Shown here piece by piece: positions 56,317-64,000 of a DNA stretch of 64,000 nucleotides. Both the position numbers and the translations under genes were made by a program. The notes below the pieces were generated by a model, which did no database searches, had not been told where the DNA came from, and worked only from the letters and a program-made list of their open reading frames with translations. The first letter of the stretch is position 1, and each line of letters opens with the position of its first letter. Origin of the DNA: Forficula auricularia (taxonomy: Eukaryota > Arthropoda > Insecta > Dermaptera > Forficulidae); assembly GCA_024734495.1 (NCBI GenBank), contig JALMQS010000187.1, forward strand, positions 5,936,304 through 6,000,303, written 5' to 3'.

Positions 56317-57846
56317 CAGTGGTTCTCAAACTTTTTTGTCTGGGGGCATACTAAAATCATAAAGAAAATTTGGAGCACCCCCAATTATTAATAAAGGAGA
56401 TCGAAACTATGGCATTTATTTTCAAAAAAAAATTCCAATGGATCGTTCCTAGACTTTATCCATTGTCAATTAAAATATTAACATCTTTATTTCTATTAAT
56501 CAGATAAATTGATCAAGTAAATAAATTTTAAATAATTTAAAAAAGTACTATCTTACTGTAGAGTAAAGTACTTTAAAATGTAATTTTTCCAAAACTTTAT
56601 ATAATCTTTTTTGGGGTCCTCAGCGTGCTTAAATAGAATATTAAATTTGATCAAAATTGGTTAAGCCATTTTCAAAATATTTAGAAAAAACTATAATAAA
56701 AATATACTGGAATAAGTACCTACTAATGTTTTTCCGCCGATATGTAAAAAAACTAATTAGCTCTTCATTTTGTTAAAGTAATGGTAGGTTTTCAATTTCA
56801 TTTCAATCGGTTGAACGATGTGGAAAAAAAGAGTGCATCCATCAATCCCCACGGACTAAATGAAAAATAGCACTTTTTGGGCACTGGTCGAAAAGTAATT
56901 TTTGAAAAAACCGTCAGGTCCTAAAATTCAAACTGATTGAATACTTTATCTGCCTCTCATGGATAAGCTAAAAAAAAATCATGGACTTAAATATGCCTGC
57001 TGATAAAAATGTCCAATTTATTTGTTAGAGACCATAGCTTCCAAGGTTTTTTGACCTTAATCACCAATTAGACATATTTTATTTGTTATTTTACTAACCA
57101 TATAACAATCGTTTGTTATGTGGTTATAGCAATAGTGTCTAACAAATAAATTAGTATATATATACTGTGGATGCGGCGAATCACTAAAATTTCAAAACAT
57201 TTAGAGTATTTTCATATCGTGTCATAAAAAATCTAATGTCAAAATTGAAAAAAAAACGTAAAATTCTATGAAATTCGCAAAAGGAGAGAAGAATAAAATA
57301 ATTTTTTTTAGGACAACATCCCCTGGTAGAAAAGTCACCGACCGCTACTGAATATATATGTATATGTTAAAAAAAAAAATACAAATTTTTTATAAAACAA
57401 TCTTGAACACGTTTATTTTCAAACCAAACGTTTCGGGAGAATTTCTCCCTTTCTCAATGGTAAAAATTTTCAAAAAAGAAAAAAAAAGCTGCTACCACTA
57501 AGATTCAGAAAGCAACACTAAGATATTAAATATTTTCATATAGACAATTGTACAAATTGTCTTGGAGACTAAATTACCTTAAATTCAAATAAAAATATAA
57601 ATATTTATGAAAAATTATTTTTTTCTAAATTTTTTTTTTTATAAACATTAGAAAAACAATTTTAATATTTAAAAACAATCAATATTTTTTCTTTTCTATA
57701 TATTATGTACCATCTACCATATATGTTTATTTGCATCAAGTAGAGGACAACCTCATTGATTTCTCTTTATTATTATATTGAATATGAGTAACAAATTTCG
57801 CGGCCTCCCTATGAAAGTCTGGCGACACCCAGTTTGAGAACCACTG
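56317..57846. mobile_element. hAT-like element with a perfect 8-bp duplication
   Basis: Ends CAGTGGTTCTCAAACTTTTT and, inverted, CAGTGGTTCTCAAACTGGG; flanks atataaaa at 56309-56316 and 57847-57854 are identical. It has no transposase ORF and includes nested material: a copy of the sequence at 41700-42420 (AAAGTACTATCTTACT, ATGGTAG.TTTTCAATTT), a decayed foldback at 57025-57160, a right hAT-like end at 57336-57357 (CAGTAGCGGTCGGTG inverted) and a hammerhead-like motif at 57422-57463. Confidence 0.9.
57422..57463 (-). ncRNA. Hammerhead-like RNA motif with U3-A8 type core
   Basis: Stem I ACCA/TGGT, core TTGAGAAA, stem II GGGAG/CTCCC with loop AAATT, GAAA, palindromic ACGT, then T (GUU). All helices perfect. 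Confidence 0.5.
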
Positions 57847-59571
57847 ATATAAAATACCAAACGTTTCGATCATTATATATAAAAATTCCTGGGCAATTTG
57901 ATCTTGAGCTCCACACCTCACTTAGTAACTATCACAAATGTACTAATGGAAACGTCGTCTTTTGTTGATTTTTATAATAAATAAAAAAAAAATTCAAAAT
58001 CATGCGGTTATTTTCGAAACGTGTTATTCTTAATGGGGTTCTTTTGTGACAATCCACACAAAAAGTTTTAGTTAGCCTCGTAACCATTCTATAAATACGA
58101 ACGGAACTAAAATTTTAGGTTATGTTTTTTAACGTGACTGTCCACTCACACTACGAAATCTCTATATAGATTCACACATACTTGCCGGTTGTTTCCAAGC
58201 CATTGTGCTTGTATCCCCTCCTCTAAAAATAATAGTTTTTTTTTTATCAAAACTACGTGGTAAATAATTTCAATTTTTTTTAAGTTACTCCGAATATATT
58301 ATTCTAACAAATATTAGTTTTTCATCAAGATGGTGAAACTCCTTCAATTAAAAAAAATAATGATGATATCCCCACCTTTTCCCTATCTACCCTATGTAAA
58401 AATGTCATTTTTAATTGCAATTATTTCATGTTTGGTGTGGTAAATCGTCTTCAAATTTTAACAGTATGTGTATTATGCTTTTAATGACTTATATTCCAAG
58501 TTTCAAAAACTTCTTGAATGTTTGCATTTGTGAAAGAACTACCTTACAAGACACTCAAGATTCTATTGACACTTGGGGAAAATATACTCAAAATGAGCTT
58601 AAAGTATAACAATAGATAATAAAATTGACATGTTTGCATTCTTAGAACTATAGAAGACAATTTCAGTCTATATTTTCATGGCAAAAATAATTTACAATAT
58701 TCTTTCTTTATTATGTCTATATACATTTGTACATCTGTAAGATGGATATATAAATTAAATCTGTTCTCTGAGAAATATTGCACAAAAACAGTATTTTTTT
58801 GCTGGAAAAGATAACAATAGATTATAATATTGAAAAATTTTGTTTTGTTGAGAGTAGCAGAGAGAAATCAATGAGGTAGTCCACTGTTTGGGGCAAATAA
58901 ACATATACATTGTATATTTGTATCAAGCAGAGGACAACGTCATTGATTTCTATTTCAAGAATATGTATAATATAGTATAAATATGAATTTCAGGTATATT
59001 AATAGGACTTTAAGTTAATTAAATTAAAAATAATTTAATTCCGACGATTGAAGCAACAACATTTTCAAGCTCTTAATTTACGTTCATTGTTTTACCTTTG
59101 TTAAATGATGTCATTAATCGATCAATAATCAATATCGAGTATACAGCCCTACAACTTTATCAAATTTTATTTTTTAATTATTAAATTAAAAATTGAAATA
59201 ATTCGGGGTTCTAAATTTGAAAAATAATTTAAAAGCTTGAAAAAGTCCCAAATAAAGGCAATAAAACGTTACAATTAAATTAGTTTCGTTTTTATTAAGT
59301 TGAAGTTCAAATAACTGGAATTCATATTATTTATTATAAATTTAACAAAAGTTGAACACGAATCCTAATGAATAGGCATGATGACTGATTTTGAAATGCT
59401 GTGCTATTATGTTGGAAATTATCTATTATTTCCAAAAAAATATCTCATTTTTGCATATATAATAAAGGATTGGTACAAAAAATTGTCATTTTAATTCTAA
59501 GTTTTAAATTCCCGCCAAAACGCCCCCCCCCCCCCGGGATCTGGCTATTATAAAATGCCTATTATAAAATA

Positions 59572-59885
59572 TCATTGGAAGTGTTCAGAAGGTTCGCTAT
59601 TATGAATTCTCAAAACGTGCCGTTTCAAACTGCATTTATGTTTACATTGAAAACTACAAATGGGGCAGTAGAATTTGGGGGCAACGCCACACTCGTAACG
59701 CAAATGCCGGCTTAGATCGCCTTTGTTCTTATAAGAACGATGACATCGTAGACACGAATTGGAATTTTTTTGCGTCAAATGTACATTATTAATATGTCGT
59801 CGAAGGTGTTTTCTGAATTTACAAGTAAATTCACAATAGGCGCAATATAGGTCTTTCGGTTCAACGAGTACCATGTCATAGATGC
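59572..59885 (-). CDS. lola: Alternative 3' terminal exon with three zinc fingers (pair B)
   Basis: Acceptor GTTTTCTTTCAG; GC completes a codon, then 104 codons with stop. Lead IYDMVLVEPKDL, then C2H2 (CAYCEFTCKFRKHLRRHINN, ending VH), C2HC (CLRCHRSYKNKGDLSRHLRY, ending EC) and C2H2 (CPICSFQCKHKCSLKRHVLR, ending IH), linker GVAPKFY. Sister of the exon at 54316-54662: the segment from SNSCLRCH to the end differs at only a few positions, and the N-N-V-H spacing is the same. Inferred: a recent tandem duplication that moved an exon without its intron elements. Confidence 0.95.
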
Positions 59886-60060
59886 CTGAAAGAAAACAAA
59901 AGCAAAAAAACATGGATTAATTATCAATATTTGGTTCATTATGATTAAACATCATTGAGAAGATGAGAAAAGAAGAACACAAAACAAAAAACAAAAATGT
60001 TTGATCATGTCTTAAAAATGTGTTGAAAAAAAAAACACTTTTGGGTGTTGGTGGTTTAAC

Positions 60061-60451
60061 TTAAAAGTTAGTAGAGTAGACAGGTTGCCCCGTATCTTCT
60101 GACCAATAAGAGAAAATGCGAGAATTTATATCTGAGGACCCATTTAAGGGCAAGACGACTTGTCGATGTAGAGTTATAGACGATTTCCTCCTTAGTGGGA
60201 AGGATCTAAAAGACAACGTGTCTACTCTTCTAAACTTGGTGGAACTTAATAATCCATTGTCAATCATAAACATAAATCGAAAATTGAAATCAAATTCAAA
60301 ACTACATCCAGATGCAAACCGTGACTTGTTTATAGTGCAGTGCTTGAGAGAGAGGATCTTTACAAAGTCCCATCGATTAAAGTTACGGATCTTAGGTTTA
60401 TGGGAAAAACTAAAGAACAAATACGCAAAATATATTAGATTTTTTTTTTAA
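60061..60451 (+). other. Open, GC-richer segment of unknown nature
   Basis: The plus strand is open from ATG 60116 to a stop at 60449-60451 (111 aa: MREFISEDPFKGKTTC, later LREKIF-like LRERIFTKSHRLKLRI). The minus strand is also open over 60061-60420. An in-frame TAA lies three codons before the plus ATG, and no acceptor matching the array phase is obvious on the minus strand. Base composition differs from the flanks. I do not recognise either translation. It may be a fragment of a retroposed gene or an unspliced exon. Confidence 0.25.
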
Positions 60452-61346
60452 TTTTTAAAATAAATAAGTAGTACAATATCTTTAGAAAATAATATTAATA
60501 TAATAAAAACAATTTAATATTAATAATATCATTCACATTTATATCAGTGCTTAAAAATGTGGACCCTGTGTGTGGTTCATATAATATATATATATATATA
60601 CATATTTTATTTTTATTTTTTTTTCTTAAAACAATATTTATAAGCTCAATATGTTCTACATATTTTCATCATTTTTTTAGTTTTTTATTACAGTGCAAGT
60701 TAATACATATAGATATAATACATTTGGAAGAAAAGTGAACTCAGTAAGAGTTGGAGTATTTTTCTTTTAATACTTCTCCAATTCATTTGCTTTGAAGTTT
60801 TTTAAGGATGGACATGACATCCCTGGGTAGAATTTAAAAACTTAAAACAGTAAGAGGAGAGGGGAGGGGTTCAATGATAAATATAAAACATTTAGCCCCC
60901 CCCCCCCTATAAAAAGGAAAAATACTAAATATTTGTTTAATATTAAAAAAAAAAATCAATAAAACTTATGTAATTTAAATTAAATTTATAGTTCAGTTAA
61001 TGGAGAGACTCGAGCTGTATGAAAATTAAATGAAATTATTTATCTACTAGTCCGCTCTGTCTTTATACGTAGGTATATTTAAAGAAAGATTTTTTCAATT
61101 TCTAATAAATTTACATCACTTTTGAGATTGACTATATGTTTCATACTTTTAAGTGGTTAAATAAGATGAAACACTTCTTAAAAATTATCCAGTGCTTCAT
61201 TAGCCACTTATTTTTGGCGAGACCACTAAATATTTATTACCATTATCAGTTAGTCCAATTTAGTATTCTTAAGGCTGGTTTGTTTACCTCCAGTTAAACT
61301 GTAGGATATCATTAGCCAATAGTCAGATATATAAAATGTACAACCC

Positions 61347-61872
61347 TTTAAAGTTTCAGTCAAAATCTAACAGCTAATTTAAATCTAAGGTACAGTATAG
61401 TGGGGGCGCTTAACGTCGAATTTCGCGTTAATACCGAAACATCGGATAAAAGCACCAATTTTTACCAGGTACCAGTTAGGCACTCAACTTGCAATTTTTG
61501 ATAGCAACTCCTCCGTCGGCCATCTTGGATTTTAAAGCGGCCATGTTGAAATACTTGATTCGTGCCTCAATCTCTAGGCAATTTTGTTGACTTGAACTTT
61601 TACTTGGACCCCTTTTTTAATCTCTTAGATTTGTAGATATTCAGCATTTTCCAAATAGGACAGGACATGGTCTGTTTCATGTTAACTATCATGTCCTGTC
61701 TGGAAAATGCTGAATATCTGAGAGGAGTTGGTTCCTATCAAAAATTGCAAGCCAAGTACCCAACTAGTACCTGGTAAAAATTTATCCGGTGTGTCAGTAT
61801 TATCATGCTAAAAAGCCCCACTAAAAGTTTCAGTCAAAATCTAACAGCTAATTTAAAACTAAGGTTCAGTAG
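61347..61872. repeat. Palindrome flanked by about 48-bp direct repeats
   Basis: AAAGTTTCAGTCAAAATCTA and the next 28 bp occur at 61347-61394 and 61824-61871 with three differences. Between them is an imperfect palindrome (ACCAGGTACCAGTTAGGCAC and its inverse, inner AGGACAGGACATG/CATGTCCTGTCT, centre near 61670) with a GC-rich non-palindromic stretch at 61505-61600. Confidence 0.65.
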
Positions 61873-62784
61873 ACACCCAGATAAGCTTAACCGGGGATAG
61901 GCTTCAGATCTTAGAGTCTAATTCCGTGCAGTGCTTTATATATTTTTCTTTATAAAGGAATAGTGAGACTTTATAGTGGTCAGATCAATATAATTAAATT
62001 AATAATTGGGGAAGATTTTTTTTTTTGTTTAGAATATAAAAGTCATCTTCAATTTTAATAGTTTTGGCCCTTCTGTTCTCATTTTCAAGTGTTGATAAAT
62101 ATATAAAAAATCAATCTAATCATAAAAACGGCTCAAATAAATAGATAAATAAATAAATTATGTATCCACACTAGAAAAAGCTGAAAGGACGCGACGTCTA
62201 GTTCATAGGAAATAGTTTTAAAATATACTTAATCGATTCACAATTAACTTTTCTTTAGTAAATATTATTCGGTTTACTGAAACGTCCAGACGGAGTCACA
62301 ATCTAAAATGATTTAATTACTGTTCCTTTGATTATTATTTTCAACATAGTTTTGTACTGAATGCTTATGTTTTAAAATCCAGTCTAGCTCTTCGCAAGCT
62401 TTATCATAGAATTAATAGTGATTGGTTAAAATTCAGTAAAGGGCAACGCGAAAAAAGGTTAAAAAAAAATTAAACGTAAAATTGAAATGTAACAGCATAG
62501 GAAAAAAATATTTCCAACAATTATTATATAGATTTCTAGTAGTTCTATTAAAAATATAATCAAAAATATTGTAAAACTGGATCGGCTTATAATAGTAATA
62601 CATTATAACAACATTATAATTATGGAAGCAGGGTAGGCGCGCCCACCCCATAAATTGCAAAAATAATTCAAACTATTCATGTTTGGACGAATCAAAATAG
62701 TGGATGAAATACGGTCCAGATATGACGGAAGTTGAAGGAGCGTGGTAGCTTTTAGGAACAAAGAAAGAAGTGAAGCCAATTTGA

Positions 62785-62880
62785 AGCCGCCGCCATTAGA
62801 CTAGTCCGGCCGCCGCCATTAGAGTAGACCGGTCGCCTCCATTAGAGTAGACCGGTCGCCACCATAAGAGTAGACAGGTC
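62785..62880. repeat. GC-rich minisatellite, four copies of about 23 bp
   Basis: The unit is GCCGCCATTAGAGTAGACCG plus GTC with small changes; four tandem copies stand out sharply from the AT-rich flanks. Confidence 0.85.
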
Positions 62881-63826
62881 GTCACTTAGTTTGATTATAA
62901 GAAAATCAAAATTAAATAGGAGGATCCTACAAGGGTTAAATTTCCAATATAAAATGCATTTGGAGCGATTCGTCATGTTTTTAATGAAATTCATTATATT
63001 TTACTTAATTCAAATCTTATTGGAAATTCGTCCCTTGTGAAATAGTACTTTATTCCAAAATTTATCAAAAAACGAATAAAGATATTGATAAATAAATAAA
63101 TAAATAAGTGAGTGAAAAATGACATTTATCATGATAAGCTTCTTTGTCAGCTTTAGCTGTGTTCACTCAAATTTTATTTTTATCAAAATCACATAGAGAC
63201 GCTTTTGAGAAATTTTGAAAAAATTAAAAAACTATTGGAATAAAATATTTTAAAAATCACACTTATCACTATTTTAGACAAAACCTCTAAAATGAAGATG
63301 TTATATGTAGTGATTGAAAATCAGTAACTTACACACACTGACATTTTCTAAATACTGGCTCAGTGGACCTTTAAACGTAAAGATCGCTAAAAATCTTTTT
63401 GATTATTATATCACTTTATTTAAATAGAAGCTTCTGTTTCTATTTGTTGTAATGAACTTAAAAATACAAAACAATTTACATAATTATATTCAAACACCTC
63501 AACTATCACGTCATCCAAAGCTTACAATCACAAAGACAATTTTACAAATTAAATTAAATTGGAGATTGGTCTATAATACAATTTTTTCTTTATTATTTAA
63601 TTTTATTTAATTTGCATATAATATTAAAATAAATATAAAAATATTTACAAGGATTTTTTTGGGTAAATGTAAGTAGAAATATCTATGCGAAATAGAAAGA
63701 TTAATAATTATATCAGCGTACTTGGTTTTTAGTCAACTACTCGGAGTCGTGGTATTTATGGTGGCCTTTTTGGCTTCACTTTGTCATCCCATATCGCTTT
63801 TAGATTCATAATTATAAATAAATTTA

Positions 63827-64000
63827 TTAGTCATAACTAAGCTGATGGATTCGCGTGACATGTTGCTTTAAATGCGATTTTCTTTTGGAACGATGAGGGC
63901 AAAGTGGACACCCAAAGGGGGGTTCTACTCCACACTCGTTTCGCATATGCCGATTGAGGTTCTCTTTGTGTTTATAGCTGCGATCGCAGCGGGGGCATGG
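63827..64000 (-). CDS. lola: Alternative 3' terminal zinc-finger exon, cut by the window edge
   Basis: The last 58 codons are visible, ending at TAA 63829-63827. Fingers: C2HC (CPRCDRSYKHKENLNRHMRN, ending EC) and C2H2 (CPLCPHRSKRKSHLKQHVTR, ending IH), linker GVEPPFG. The N-terminal part and acceptor lie beyond 64000, so an extra upstream finger cannot be excluded. The stop overlaps an AATAAA on the minus strand (TAATAAA), a possible but very early poly(A) signal. Confidence 0.93.
   Translation of the reverse strand, partial: PCPRCDRSYKHKENLNRHMRNECGVEPPFGCPLCPHRSKRKSHLKQHVTRIHQLSYD

Larger units (their letters stand above)
54663..59571. other. 4.9-kb spacer
   Basis: Contains a Harbinger-like MITE (55218-55386), a decayed hammerhead-like motif near 56035-56075 and a 1.5-kb hAT-like element (56317-57846). 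Another relic of the U3-A8-type motif is at 59238-59280 (TTGAAAAAGTCCC ... AAAACGTT). 57.9-59.5 kb shows dispersed repeat scraps only. Confidence 0.5.
59886..63826. other. 3.9-kb spacer
   Basis: Contains an unexplained open segment (60061-60451), a complex palindrome between direct repeats (61347-61872) and a 23-bp minisatellite (62785-62880). Homopolymer C tracts occur at 59523-59536 and 60896-60907. The rest is AT-rich with nothing recognised. Confidence 0.5.

Noticed and set aside
60000..60060. Additional zinc-finger exon between 59.9 and 63.8 kb
   Set aside because: I scanned the minus strand for CxxC...HxxxxxC patterns after phase-1 acceptors and found none.
361..64000. Identity as mod(mdg4) rather than lola
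   Set aside because: mod(mdg4) alternative exons encode FLYWCH-type fingers; here the C2HC/C2H2 pairs with RHLRYECG are those of lola.

Overview
This window is AT-rich insect nuclear DNA and reads as the 3' part of a longitudinals lacking (lola)-type locus transcribed on the minus strand. It holds twelve short exons encoding pairs to quartets of C2HC/C2H2 zinc fingers with the lola hallmark RHLRYECG, and two exons encoding a pipsqueak-type helix-turn-helix with a Tigger/CENP-B-like DNA-binding unit. Each of the 13 complete exons has a polypyrimidine-AG acceptor, starts with two bases that complete a codon (phase 1), runs open to a stop and shows no needed donor. They therefore behave as mutually exclusive 3' terminal exons joined to one shared upstream donor. 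The shared BTB exons are not in the window and should lie beyond position 64000. The order of the insect cannot be told from the sequence.

Layout in transcription order (high to low coordinates): zinc-finger exons near 63.8 (cut by the window edge), 59.6, 54.3, 46.6, 42.9, 39.6, 37.8, 33.4, 28.6, 22.1, 15.9 and 7.2 kb, then the two psq-type exons at 4.6-5.2 and 0.4-1.5 kb. The exons at 59.6 and 54.3 kb are near-duplicates; those at 42.9, 39.6 and 33.4 kb form a second group. The exon at 15.9 kb carries an internal duplication and a dead finger in its 3' flank.

The 1.3 to 8.4 kb between exons is packed with short non-autonomous mobile elements. Several have exact ends: hAT-like (8-bp target duplications), Tigger/mariner-like (TA), PIF/Harbinger-like (TTA), a TTAA element, Helitron-like ends, two tRNA-derived SINE families, and a MITE family whose three copies all have perfect 8-bp duplications. 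Many are nested. Tandem repeats and long foldbacks fill much of the rest.

The least expected signal is a hammerhead-like RNA motif seen about twenty times on both strands, mostly as inverted pairs inside foldbacks: short stem I, 8-nt core YTNANRAW, stem II hairpin, GAAA, a loopless palindromic stem III, then NUH. The core is one base longer than the canonical hammerhead core, and a subset appears to swap the C3-G8 pair for U3-A8. Penelope-like elements are the likely source.

On the plus strand two GC-richer segments (8655-8762 and 52044-52124) look like internal exons with good acceptors and donors and lengths divisible by three, hinting at an antisense transcript through the array.
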